Shown in pieces: positions 23,784 through 37,150 of a stretch of DNA of 37,150 bases. The stretch spans positions 1-37,150 of the forward strand of contig WELB01000230.1 in NCBI GenBank assembly GCA_009602725.1, read 5' to 3'. The stretch comes from Spirogloea muscicola. Taxonomy: Eukaryota; Streptophyta; Zygnematophyceae; Spirogloeales; Spirogloeaceae. A program made the position numbers and the translations under genes. The notes under the pieces are model-generated. The model was not told the origin of the DNA and made no database searches. It saw nothing but the letters and a program-made list of their open reading frames with translations. Position 1 is the first letter of the stretch; each line of letters begins with the position of its first letter.

Positions 23784-24139
23784 CAGTAGAACCTGTCTTA
23801 GATTATGCGGTCGGTTGGGGAGGTTTGTATAACGATACACAGGATATGATGGCACACAGGTCGCACAGTCCGTCGCACGGCCGTCGCACGTCCGTCGCAT
23901 GGTCGCACGCCATCGCACGGTCCGCCGCACTGTCCGTCCGCACGGTCCGTCCATAAAGAATGCGTGTTATTTAAAAAATATCCATAGGTATAAGCTTATA
24001 TTTTGAGAAAAATATATGAAGTATGGAAATATAATAGAGGATTATAAGCTTACGCTACTAAACCGACTCGGTTGCCAGAATTTGATAACGTTATATAGGA
24101 TGTAAGCTGATGTAGGATAAGCTTAGACAGGTTTTACTG
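23784..24139. mobile_element. 356-bp Tc1/mariner-like (pogo/Fot1-type) MITE with TA target duplication
   Basis: The element begins CAGTAGAACCTGTCTTAGAT and ends with the reverse complement of CAGTAAAACCTGTCTAAGCT, so the terminal inverted repeats match at 18 of the first 20 positions. It is flanked by TA at 23782-23783 and 24140-24141, the duplication made by Tc1/mariner transposases. The interior is non-coding: a CG-rich tandem part, then an AT-rich part. Removing the element and one TA restores cactcgtgactactgagtga, the same sequence seen in an undisturbed repeat copy at 23470. The terminal sequence resembles pogo/Fot1-type inverted repeats from general knowledge; no transposase is present in the window. 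Confidence 0.88.
23855..23955. repeat. Degenerate short tandem repeat (GTCGCACG/GTCCGTC) inside the MITE
   Basis: The segment repeats variants of gtcgcac and ggtccgtc about ten times (for example cacggccgtcgcacgtccgt). It occupies the left third of the 23784-24139 element and contrasts with its AT-rich right part. Confidence 0.75.
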
Positions 24140-24557
24140 TACTGAGTGATCCATCCTCCCCCTGTGCTGACATGACATCTTCAGGCCCCTCTGTAGCTGC
24201 TGAACGCTTGTCGGCCCCTCCGAACTGGCACCTTACTTTAGGTATATTTAGCCTTGTTTCGTCTGCAGTAGCCTTCGCCTGAACAATGTACTGGCTTGAA
24301 TTGGCCTCCCTTTCATTTCATGCGCCCCGCGCGCCTTCTCTCCGAACCCTTGTCAACTCTTTTTGGGCTGGCTTATCACAGCCCTTGCCCCCATTTGGAG
24401 TGCACTTCTTCTTCTTCTCGGGCCTGCCTGCCACAGTCATTGCCCGGGGGAGCAGAGCGGCGGCGGAATGAACCGCGGGGAGGCGTTGGGCCGGCCGTGC
24501 GGAGGGCGGTGGGCGGGCGGGGCGGCCGCGGCGGATAGACACCGGGCCCGGCCGGGA

Positions 24558-24601
24558 NNNNNNNNNNNNNNNNNNNNNNNNNNNNNNNNNNNNNNNNNNN
24601 N
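24558..24601. other. Assembly gap (44 N)
   Basis: A run of N interrupts a very GC-rich stretch followed by a CT-rich tract (ttccctcctccctccctcct). It lies 174 bases upstream of the PEPCK start codon, so part of the promoter or 5' leader is missing. Confidence 0.99.
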
Positions 24602-24774
24602 TTCCCTCCTCCCTCCCTCCTCCCGCCCCCCCGGAACCGCGCCGACTGCGGGGGAAAGGGGAAACCAGGCCCCCCCCCTCCGTCCCGGTCGGCCAGGCTC
24701 GTCATTCATCAGCCCCGCCGGCGTCCCATGCCCCGCCGCCCCGCCGCGCCCGCGTCGCCGTCGTCGCCGCCGCC

Positions 24775-27700
24775 ATGGCGACCGTCCAGAGCCCCCGCGC
24801 CAACGGCGTCGCCACCGGCCTCATGCCGCTCCTGCCCAAGGGCCTCCCCAAGATCGTCGTCAAGCCCGACGCCGCCGTCTGCACGGACGACACCACGCCC
24901 AACCTCCGCGTCTCCAACGTCGACGAGCTGCACTCGCTGCAGAAGAAGCGCTCGCAGCCGTCCACCCCCAAGACCAGCCTCTTCACCGACGAGGAGCGCC
25001 AGCAGCAGCAGCTCGAGTCCATCAGGTCTGCGGGGGCGCCGCGCCGCGCCATCGTGCAGGCCATCCTCTGTGCTGTCGCTCCCTGCCCTCCACTCGGCGA
25101 GGCTCGGCTCGCCCAGCGCAGAGTCGTCGTCCGCGCTCTCCGCCTGAGATCTGGCCCCTGGCGCCGCCCCTGCAGCGCCTCGCTCGCCTCATTGACGCGG
25201 GAACGCGGGCCCCAAGTGGCCAGGGGAGACCCGGCGAAAACGGTGAAGCAAGTGTCTGCGGTGCCTGCGAGGCCCACCGTCAGCGACAGTGCGCTGAAGC
25301 TCACGCACGTCCTCTACAACCTGTCACCAGCAGGTGAAGGTCATTCTGCATCCTGGTACAAGCCTGGCTCAGCCCTGAGATCCGGTCTTGCAGCACGATG
25401 GTGGATGACGGGCCTGACGCCTCGCTTGCTGAGGCCATTGCAGGTGTGCATTCTGCCAGGAGGCAACCGTGTCGGCTTGATGCGGGTGGCAGCCTGCGAC
25501 TTGGACATCCGCCTGCATAACGGACGATACGCCTTTTCTCTTGCAGAGCTTTATGAGTTTGCGCTTAAGAACGAGAGAGGCTCCTACTTTACCTCCACCG
25601 GAGCTCTCGCCACGCTGTCCGGAGCCAAGACTGGGCGGTCGCCCAAAGACAAGCGGGTCGTGCGCGAGGAGATTACTGAGGATGATCTGTGGTGGGGCAA
25701 GTGAGTAAAGCTAGCATGCTCCTCTCACGCATTGTCACGTGCGCATTGCGCTAAGGGTGGGCACTGATTTGCGGACAATGTGTCTGTCGACAATCAGGGG
25801 ATCTCCAAACATTGAGATGGACGAGGAGACATTCCTTATCAACAGGGAGAGGGCTGTGGATTACTTGAATTCACTGGAGAAGGTGCCCTTGCTTTCATGC
25901 AGTCGCGATGCCACTGTGTGTATGGAGAGCGATAGCAAGGCGGCCAGCTTGACTCTGGCTCTAACTACTGAATTTCCATCTGTCTTTGACCTTGTTGTCA
26001 GGTCTTTGTGAATGATCAGTTCCTCAATTGGGACCCAGAGCACAGAATCAAAGTGCGCATTATATCTGCAAGGGCGTACCACTCGCTCTTTATGCACAAC
26101 ATGTAGGTCCTTCCTGCCGTGTGTCACTCGGTCGTTGCCATTGTGGCAGTGGGCATGGCAGCTTTCAGAAGCCAGCTGCACTCCTCGTGGCGTTTGGTGC
26201 AGCTGGTCTTCTCAACATCAGGGAGGGGTCATTGGTCTGCTGACATTGTGAAACGTTGAGGGTTGCCCAGGTGCATTCGGCCCACTGCTGAGGAGCTTGA
26301 GAACTTCGGAAAGCCAGACTTCACAATCTACAATGCCGGCCAGTTCCCCTGCAACCGCTTCACTCATTACATGACATCGTCCACCAGCATTGACCTCAAC
26401 CTGAAGCGGCGAGAGATGGTGATTCTTGGCACACAGTATGCAGGAGAGATGAAGAAGGGACTGTTTAGTGTGATGCACTACCTTATGCCCAAGAAGGGAG
26501 TCCTGTCGCTGCATTCTGGATGCAACATGGGCAAGGATGGCGATGTAGCACTCTTCTTTGGACTCTCAGGTACAGTTGATTGAGATTCATGTTTCTTGGC
26601 CGTCACAGCTTGGGTGACGCTCTTAGACGAAGTAACAGCAAGCGTCAAGCTGCTGACATGGAATGTTGTCAAGCGGGTGCAGGCACAGGTAAAACAACCT
26701 TATCCACGGACCACAACAGGTTCCTGATTGGCGATGACGAGCACTGCTGGACTGACACTGGCGTCTCTAATATTGAGGGCGGGTGCTATGCGAAGACAAT
26801 CGATCTCTGTCCTGAGAAGGAGCCAGATATTTTTCAAGCCATCAAGTTTGGCACAGGTCTTAACTGAACCCAGTGCCCCTCGTTCTTTCCCTTGCCTAAT
26901 CAATCCCATATGCTGTTGCTGCCACCTGCCGCGAATGTGACGTAGCTTGTGGGCTTTGCATGCAGTGCTTGAGAATGTTGTGTTCGACGAGCATACCAGG
27001 GAGGTGGACTACTACGATAAGTCTGTAACAGGTGCAACCCCTACTTTCCTCGTTTGCATCCTCTGCTCTGCTTGGTAGCAGCCTTGAACACAGTCTGATG
27101 CCCAGCTTTGTTATATGCATGTCCCGTCTTGTTGGAGAGTCTTCAGTATCTAGCAAGCTCAACAGTGTCACACATATCTGCAGCGACCACTAATAGGCAA
27201 GGAGTGTCAGTTGGGCCATCGTAGCTCAGCGTAGTGGCTGAAGGATATTGTGTTAGTTTAGCGTCAATCTCAGAGAGGAGACGTCTTAGTCACTGCAACA
27301 CAAATGGCCGCAGCGAGCACTCAATAGCAAGAGCGTCAGATTGGGCCATCGTTATTCAGCATCGTGGCGAATGCCTGACTTCTTTCATGGCATCGTTGCA
27401 CAGAGAATACCCGAGCAGCCTATCCTATTGAGTTTATCAAGAATGCCTTGCTACCTTGTGTCGGACCACATCCCAAGAACGTGATACTCTTGGCTTGTGA
27501 TGCATTCGGCGTCTTGCCACCTGTTAGCAAGCTGACCCTCGCCCAGACCATGTATCACTTCATCAGCGGCTACACTGCTTTGGTGTGTTATTCCACTCTA
27601 CCCCGGGAGATCGTGCTATCTGTGTTTGCCTTGCGATTGCTGTGGCTGTATTAGCAGGACTGGCTTGCATTGTCCACATCAAGTGCCTGACAGCATTTGG

Positions 27701-28568
27701 GCTTGAGCCAGGTGGCGGGTACTGAAGATGGTATCAAGGAACCACAGGCTACATTCTCAGCTTGTTTTGGAGCTGCCTTCATCATGTGGCATCCTACAAA
27801 GTATGCCTCCATGCTGGCAGAGAAGATGCAGAGGCATGGAGCCACAGCGTGGTTGGTCAACACTGGGTGGTACGGAGGAAGGTGCACCTCGCTTTGCCAA
27901 CTTAAGCTCCCTGACCAATGCGTCACCGTGAAGTTATTTTGGACCTTGCTAAACTCAAGGCAGCACCACCCATTAGGTCTTACAGCTGGAGCATGCAAGC
28001 ATCTCAGGCGATTCTGCATGTGCAGTTACGGCGTTGGTTCGAGGATGAAGCTTCCACATACCCGGAAAATCATTGACGCCATTCACAATGGCTCGCTTCT
28101 GAAAGCCAAGTACACGACAACTCCTATATTCAATTTGAACGTTCCAAGTGAAGTTGATGGTGTGCCAAGCGAGGTTCTTCGTCCGGAGAACATGGTGCGT
28201 TACCAAGTTGTTGTGGAACCTGTTGCTACATGTAGTGATTGCTTAGCATGACAGAGGCATGGGCGAGATGTACCTATCTCGACAAATGACAATGATTCAC
28301 TGCTATATTGTTGAGGGTACTCAAGGATGTTTGCGCTTGTTTGCATCTTGATTGTTGAGTGCTTATGTCTAAAGAAATTGCTATATCAGCCATCCATCCT
28401 GCAATCTTATTGAAGCACTTGTTCTGTTGGCAGTGGACGGACAAGTCAAGATACAACGCAACCCTTAAGAAATTAGCTGGGCTGTTTGTGAACAACTTCG
28501 AAAAGTTTGCTGATCACAAGGTTGGCAAGTTGACGGAGGAGATATTGGCTGCTGGCCCAAACATCTAG
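24775..28568 (+). CDS. PCK1: Phosphoenolpyruvate carboxykinase (ATP), 12 exons, 646 aa
   Basis: The enzyme converts oxaloacetate and ATP to phosphoenolpyruvate, ADP and CO2 in gluconeogenesis and C4-acid metabolism, normally in the cytosol. Exons are 24775-25025, 25176-25333, 25547-25700, 25798-25882, 26002-26102, 26271-26569, 26683-26856, 26966-27031, 27404-27582, 27712-27881, 28026-28194 and 28434-28568. They sum to 1,941 bases, all phases close and the stop is TAG. Key motifs: [18 protein letters not shown] (about residue 160), the P-loop [13 protein letters not shown] (about 348-360, split by the 26569/26683 intron), the metal-binding [21 protein letters not shown] and [20 protein letters not shown]. 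The N-terminal extension with [12 protein letters not shown] and [12 protein letters not shown] is the plant/green-algal type. No organelle transit peptide is evident. The start is the first ATG of this frame, followed directly by the plant-like extension. Confidence 0.96.
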
Positions 28569-28910
28569 ATTCTGAAACCATACCCGTAGTGTCATCGTGT
28601 TAAGGTGGCCAATTTCTGGCTATTAGTCATCTGTTACACCTCCCGTCCCCTCATGAGTTCCATTCTTCCCTAATATTTTGAGAGGCCCTTAGAAGAGGCC
28701 AACAGCAGGTCAGCAGGACCTTGTACAGAATGCTCAGCACCAATATTTTATTCTTGAGCAGGCTTGAGCCCTGTTATTAGCACGTGCCATTAGTCCTCTT
28801 AACTGTAGGCTCGCTTCAGACTGGAGTGCCACCCCATTGTGAACAATGTCCAACACTCATAAGGTCCTCTTCATTTCGTTTTTGCATAGTCTCCTTTGCT
28901 TTGCCCTGTA

Positions 28911-28915
28911 TGTAA
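28911..28915 (+). terminator. Candidate TGTAA polyadenylation signal for PEPCK
   Basis: TGTAA is the usual poly(A) signal in chlorophyte green algae. This copy lies 343 bases after the PEPCK stop codon, and no earlier one is obvious in 28569-28900. Assignment is by position and family knowledge only. Confidence 0.4.
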
Positions 28916-29374
28916 CAGTTCACACCAGGCAAGGGTGGTCATTGTCGTCCTACTAAAGATATATTGGTATACTGACTTGAAAGCTAAAGGCTGAGGGGTG
29001 TTAAGTAGTTTACTGTCCAAGTACGACGCCCTAAGTCAACAAGGTTGGGCAGTCGCTTGTGAACGACCTTTGTGCTGGTTACACTGGACGGTAGCTGGTC
29101 GTACTGTGGCAGGCGTCATAGAAGTCGCACTGGCCTGTAAGTCTACAAAATTAGAAATTCTGGAATTTGAAGTGCGAGGCTACATCGGAAGCGCGAGGGT
29201 CCTCCATGGTGGTCACTTGTATACGTTGCTCCACACGCTATAAATCATCTGGGCGGCCCTCTTCTTGTTGGAAGTAACCTACTTGCTCAGCTTGCTGTAA
29301 TCATCCTGATCCTCGCTCTCGAGAACCTCCATCAACAACCTCCAGACTAAAAAGCTGGTTAAGTACTGCCTGCC

Positions 29375-29640
29375 GTGGGTTTCATGTGGAGGCCACAACA
29401 CTCTTTCAGAAGGACAAGGCACTCATCAGTGGTCCCACTTACCTTCCTGTTATGGCTATTCGGCCTAGTCTGTCCAAGGCCTTGTCATGAGATATCCCGA
29501 CGGTGGCTTATTCGTGTCGGTCTGACAAGGCAAGTGAGGTGGCTGCACCCGTGGACATTTGAGGCACGTCACCTGTACATTAATGTGGACCAGGATTCGC
29601 AATCTCGGCACCTCCAACTCGGCTCCGGTCAGGTAAGTGA
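29375..29640 (+). pseudogene. Possible fragment of a carbohydrate-active-type protein, frame broken
   Basis: One frame reads WTFEARHLYINVDQDSQS and ends in an AG|gtaagtg donor at about 29634. An overlapping frame just upstream reads MRYPDGGLFVSV before a stop. The order and spacing recall a domain in some glycoside-hydrolase-like proteins, in which 'R.DG..SV' is followed some 20 residues later by 'TF.GRHLYINVD'. The two parts lie in different frames, so it would be a decayed copy or need an unseen splice. Recognition is from memory of the motif only. Confidence 0.28.
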
Positions 29641-29688
29641 GCAGGTGCCGCCGCGCCGTCGATCGTCATCGGCAATCGGACTTCATCC

Positions 29689-29840
29689 TACCATCCCAAC
29701 CGCTCAACCACAGCGCCAACCTGCCGCTGAGCCGTCGATATGGCATCAGCGAGCCAACCCCAACTACCATCCCAACTGCTCAACCACAACGCGGACCTGC
29801 CGCTGAGCCGTCGATATGGCATCAGTGAGCAGTCCCCATC
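29689..29840. repeat. Two tandem copies of a 76-bp unit
   Basis: The unit beginning taccatcccaac at 29689 recurs at 29765 with a few changes; both copies contain gccgctgagccgtcgatatg. The period of 76 is not a multiple of 3, so the two copies read in different frames. Confidence 0.8.
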
Positions 29841-30229
29841 CTTTGCCGCTCGTACCGCTCAAAAGGCCTCAAAGCGAAGCCGAAAAGCCCTAAGGCCCGC
29901 TCTGATGGGGATGACCCACCCTGATGGGCGAAGGCGGGTACCGGCCAGGCTAGCGGCGGGTAAAGGTGAAAGGGTGAGGGAATAGCAATCCCAGGCTACA
30001 CTGGCCTTGGGGATTAAGGGTGGAGGGGCAGAGCAGCAATAGCGGTCTCAGGGCTACACTGGCCTTGAGATTGAGGATAAGAGAAAGATTGAGGATGGAG
30101 GGTAAAGCCAAATATGCCAAAGCGGCTGCTCTGAAACTAAGCCATTCTTTCTGACCGGCATAAGCGAGCGGAGGGCTAGGACCGAGCAGTTCTACTCGGT
30201 CCTGTCTCCTTCCCTGAGCCGATTTCTCC

Positions 30230-30302
30230 GCCACCACCACCGCCGCTGTCGTCGTCGCTCCTGCCGTCGTCGCTGCCGCTGTCGCTGCCGCTGCCGCCGT
30301 CC
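30230..30302. repeat. Trinucleotide-rich low-complexity tract
   Basis: Mixed ccg, ctg and gtc triplets (for example gtcgctgccgctgccgccgt) run for about 70 bases. The tract gives Arg/Gln-rich or Ala/Thr-rich frames on the minus strand that are not supported as genes. Confidence 0.7.
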
Positions 30303-31505
30303 CCGCTGACACATCAGCGGGCATCGAGCGCGCGTTGGCCGTGCCAAGAAGGCACGGGTAGGCGTGAAGGACCGGATCTGCCCTTGAGGAGCCATCTACC
30401 GGAGAACTCCGTCCACCGGTACGTAAACCGGCACGTTTTGTTCCTGCTCTATCAGGCACTCTGAGCGTTGCCTCGGAAAACGTTCGTATTGTGGTGCTTA
30501 CATCAACACCATATGCATTGGTTGCATTGTGGGCATTCTTGCACGTACTAACGAAAGTCCCGAATAGGGCGTGTAGAAATAGAGCACTAAGTCCCTAATC
30601 GAGCGTACTCTGTTACCGGGTTACCGGCACTGAATACTTTCGGTTACCAGTTACCGGCACTTGGCACCGAGACCATTGGCTACTGGGAACAAGACGCTTC
30701 GCGGTCTCTATTTGATACCAATTCTGGTTCATATATTACTGTTAATTGCTTGGTGTCTTACCACTCACTCGTTTACAAGGTAATTAGCCACCCATCCATC
30801 ACCAGCTCCAGTTTTCAAGATTATTCTATCGCGCTGATATCTATTTAGCCAGATACTTTCATTTCTCGCTTTTCCGTTGCTTTTTCGTTTTCTCTTATAA
30901 TGCGGACGTTGCCAACCACGCGGACTTGGCAATGTCACCTGAATTCTTTACAACTCTGCCCTATCGACATTCCCTGGCAATCGACACTATATGGCACGAC
31001 AGCCTCCACCAACTACACCAGCTCGGATGCTGCAGTTTGTCAGCATGTCAGTGCTATTTTCCACGTTATTTTGCACATTACTGCTGGGTCTAGGTGCACC
31101 TTGTCATTCAGGGCGTGCTGTGCATGCGTGTAAATGAAGTGGAAGCATGCATTAGACAGGACTGAAGTAGTTTCACTCACCAAAGCAATACATAATCACG
31201 AAGAGAGCACACATGACAAAGTACGTTCTTCTCCCTAACTAACAGCTCTTGTCATTGTAAGATGTCCTGATGTCAGCAATAATTTATGATAGCTAAGTAG
31301 ACTGTCACTATGTGATCTGCTCATCACATGTAGTCCTGCATAAGTAGGTTGAACGCCACAGCTTTGCTAGTGAACACGTTCTGGCTAGCTTAGGGGACAG
31401 CTGGAGATGTTGTCATTCTATTCAACTTCCAACACAAGTCAGTTGTCTGATGATTGTACTTGGAGCTCCTCCACAGACTTCAGCAGGGTCCAACTATGCT
31501 TGACG

Positions 31506-35500
<3,995 letters not shown>

Positions 35501-35930
35501 TGTCAGGCCGCGATGGGAAACACACAGTGCCATCAGCTAGCTCTGGAGGAGCGAGGGTGCCACCCGCCCGCCCAGGGCACTGGCTGGCTCAAGTGACACG
35601 GCGGCGGCGGCGGCGGCGCCGGCAGCGACGACGAGAGTGGTGGGACAGCTGGCGGGGCGGGCGGCAAGGAGCAGCGGCCGCACGGGAACTGCTGCGGGCA
35701 GAGGGGCGGTGTGAGAACAAGAGCCGATCAGGCAGGCCTGCAGCCCGTCCTGTGGAGTGTCCTCTACCGGCCTCTGTCAAGAGGTGGCTCGTCCAAGGCG
35801 GCTGTGCCTGGGCAGACCACAAGACTGTGCCCGCTTTCGATGTATGTAGCCCCGTTCGTTCGTTGCGCTTCCATTCCTTTCCGGCCACTGCCTGAAATCG
35901 GGGAAGCTGTTTGCATTTTGAAGGCTGCGA
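35501..35930 (-). promoter_or_regulatory. GC-rich upstream region of the surface-protein gene with (CGG)n
   Basis: The 400 bases upstream of the minus-strand start at 35500 are GC-rich and include a (CGG) tract at 35599-35618. It probably holds the promoter and 5' leader, though no specific element can be named. Confidence 0.35.
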
Positions 35931-36920
35931 CGGGCCAGCCCTTGAAACAATGACAGGGCAGCTCTGCTAGGGAGAGGGGGCTCGCCCATTGAGGATAGGG
36001 GCTGAAAAAGCCAGCCCAAAAAAGAATGAACAAAGTACGAGAAAGGGGGGGGGGCTAGGCAACAGAGGAGCTGGAGTCGATTCCCGCAGAGGACTTGTCT
36101 CCTCATCGGGCCTTGCTATTGCAGCGGTCATTGTGGTTACTTCTACCTTCGGATTGCTCGCAGAGGATCCTCCTCCACACACCTGGCATCCTGTTTTTTT
36201 ATTTCATCTTTCTCTCGGCTTTTTAGGACCTTGTCCACTCCTTTTCATAGTCCTAAGGCATGGGCTGTAGTTCTTTTTCGGCTCCTCTTTCTTTGGCTTG
36301 GGATATTGTCCATTCTTTTTGGGCTGGCTTTGCCAGCCACTCTTCTCTATGGGCGAGCCCTTTCTTTCCATTCCTTGGGGCTGGCCTCTCACAGCCACCA
36401 GTCAATTTGGAAGCGCTGTTGACGTTTCCGGGCTGGCCTCTCAGCCATCGCTACAATCCTTTCGGGCTGGCTGTTCACCGCCGTTTTACCATTGCATACT
36501 CAGGCCCCTTTGTAGCTGCTCACCGCTCTTAGGCCCCTCTGAACCTTTGTGAATTCTTTTTGGGCTGGCTTTTCGCAGCCCTTGCCCCCATTGGGAGTGC
36601 CACTTCTTCGCTGTTCACAGCCCTTGCACCCTTCGGGAGCCAGGGGACCCGCTACCAGGAGACTTGTTTCTCCGACCTGCGGCTGCTTAGTAGGAGGTCA
36701 CTGGGCATATCGAAGCTACTGAATCCCCTGTGTGTTTTAGAACTTTCCCTGGCCTCTTCGAACTTTGTTCGTTCTTTTCTTTCGGCTGGCTTCCTCCAGC
36801 CCTCTCCTGGAAGTCTAGCTGCCTAGCTGTGTGTTTTTTCTTTCTTTGGCTTTTGAACATTGTCCATTCTTTCCGGGCTGGCTTTGCTGGCCCCCTTTTT
36901 CGGCCATCCTTCCCCACCCC
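35930..36920. repeat. Right-flank copies of the GGGCTGGC composite repeat
   Basis: A minus-oriented copy lies near 35985-36030 (gaaaaagccagcccaaaaaa). Plus-oriented copies lie at 36275-36370 (ctttttgggctggctttgcc followed by agcc), 36495-36612 and 36770-36895. The module order (cctttgtagctgctcaccgc, then ggcccctctgaacctttgtg, then gggctggcttttcgcagccc, then ttgcccccattgggagtgcc) matches the copies at 22886-24410. A copy of the GACCTG...CTG motif starts at 36674. No gene is supported here. Confidence 0.8.
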
Positions 36921-37150
36921 CCCATCCCTCCTGCTATGGATGCTGCCTAACTCCTCCTCTAGCAGCTCCAGCAGGACAGGATGTCAAGGCCCCAATCGTG
37001 GCACTTCCAGCCCTCTTCCCCCCCCCCACCCCTCCATTCCTCCTGGCACTGCTGCTGCCTCACTCCACTAGCAGCTCCAGTAGCTGCTAGATGCTAGCTG
37101 CTACGTCATAAGATGTGCTTACATTTGTACTTGGCCATACTGGCCTTCGA
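36905..37150. repeat. Terminal stretch: duplicated C-rich/CTGCT segment and partial TIR-family copy
   Basis: Two related segments occur at about 36910-36980 and 37018-37085: a C-rich run, then ccctcctgc or tcctcctggc, then tagcagctccag. The final 55 bases (agatgtgcttacatttgtac, then ttggcca) resemble the inner part of the inverted-repeat arm at 21135-21175. The window ends inside it. Confidence 0.55.

Larger units (their letters stand above)
20860..24420. repeat. Composite intergenic repeat array between VPS13 and PEPCK genes
   Basis: Almost all of this gap consists of diverged copies of a modular repeat in both orientations. Modules seen in order are: a Leu-Ser-Asp-like GAYCTG...CACTCG...TACTGAG segment; GTGATCCATCCTCCCCCTG; CATCTTCCGGCCCCTTTGTA followed by GCTGCT; CGGCCCCTTCGAACCTTTGT; TTCTTTTCGGGCTGGCTTTT; and CCCTTGCCCCCATTGGGAGT followed by GCCACTTCTTC. 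Plus-oriented copies lie at 22886-23120, 23402-23635 and 23700-24410; a minus-oriented copy lies at about 22290-22500. The stretches 22752-22885 and 23168-23300 are also near-duplicates. No coding gene is supported inside it. Confidence 0.8.
28569..31505. other. Intergenic region between PEPCK and the surface-protein gene
   Basis: It contains the PEPCK 3' untranslated region (to about 28930), an unassigned 81-codon frame at 28998-29243, a possible broken coding fragment at 29375-29640, tandem repeats at 29689-29840 and 29985-30085, trinucleotide-rich sequence at 30230-30302, and GGTTACCGG-type repeats at 30608-30665. From 30670 to 31505 I see no feature other than short unrelated frames. Confidence 0.55.

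Noticed and set aside
22563-23832. Repeated small frames ending in 'SDLRLLTR-Y'
   Set aside because: The shared peptide comes from the dispersed non-coding repeat motif; frames have no consistent start and are interrupted by the MITE.
21078-24420. Possible CRISPR-like array because a short motif recurs
   Set aside because: Spacing is irregular, orientation varies, flanks are also repetitive, and the genome is eukaryotic.
24363-25337. A 324-codon plus-strand frame, and overlapping minus-strand frames, across the N gap
   Set aside because: They overlap the PEPCK first exons in other frames, run through unknown bases and are Arg/Pro-rich, as expected from GC-rich DNA.
24775-28568. PEPCK as a bacterial contaminant or recent transfer
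   Set aside because: It has eleven phased GT–AG introns with the same TGCAG acceptor style as VPS13 and a plant-type N-terminal extension.

Overview
The window is nuclear DNA from a eukaryote, most likely a green alga (chlorophyte); I cannot name the species. Three lines of evidence support this. Both large genes are split into many short exons joined by GT–AG introns, nearly all with a TGCAG-type acceptor. The phosphoenolpyruvate carboxykinase has the plant/green-algal type of N-terminal extension. The third gene carries a long Ser/Pro-rich stretch like those of algal wall and extracellular-matrix proteins. I see no bacterial operons, rRNA, tRNA or CRISPR.

Layout. 1–2544: repeat copies and a decayed retrotransposon protease remnant (about 1040–1400). 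2545–20707 (+): one giant gene for a VPS13-family bridge-like lipid-transfer protein, from its chorein N-terminus to a PH-like C-terminus. 20708–24420: a repeat nursery of hairpin-bearing modules in both orientations, an element with about 100-bp terminal inverted repeats, and a 356-bp TA-flanked MITE nested inside another repeat copy. 24558–24601: a 44-N assembly gap just upstream of 24775–28568 (+), the ATP-type PEP carboxykinase gene (12 exons, 646 aa, all exon phases closing). 28569–31505: no complete gene; short tandem repeats and a possible broken protein fragment. 31506–35500 (-): a nine-exon gene (587 aa as modelled) for a signal-peptide-bearing, beta-propeller-like, Cys-rich and Pro-rich surface protein with a hydrophobic C-terminal tail; one of its introns contains a 471-bp (CA)n tract. 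35930–37150: the same repeat family again.

The three genes belong to unrelated processes (inter-organelle lipid transport, gluconeogenic carbon flow, cell surface) and show no operon-like relation. The most unusual content is the repeat system between the genes, where one insertion can be reversed on paper to recover the exact pre-insertion sequence, and the unrecognised surface protein.
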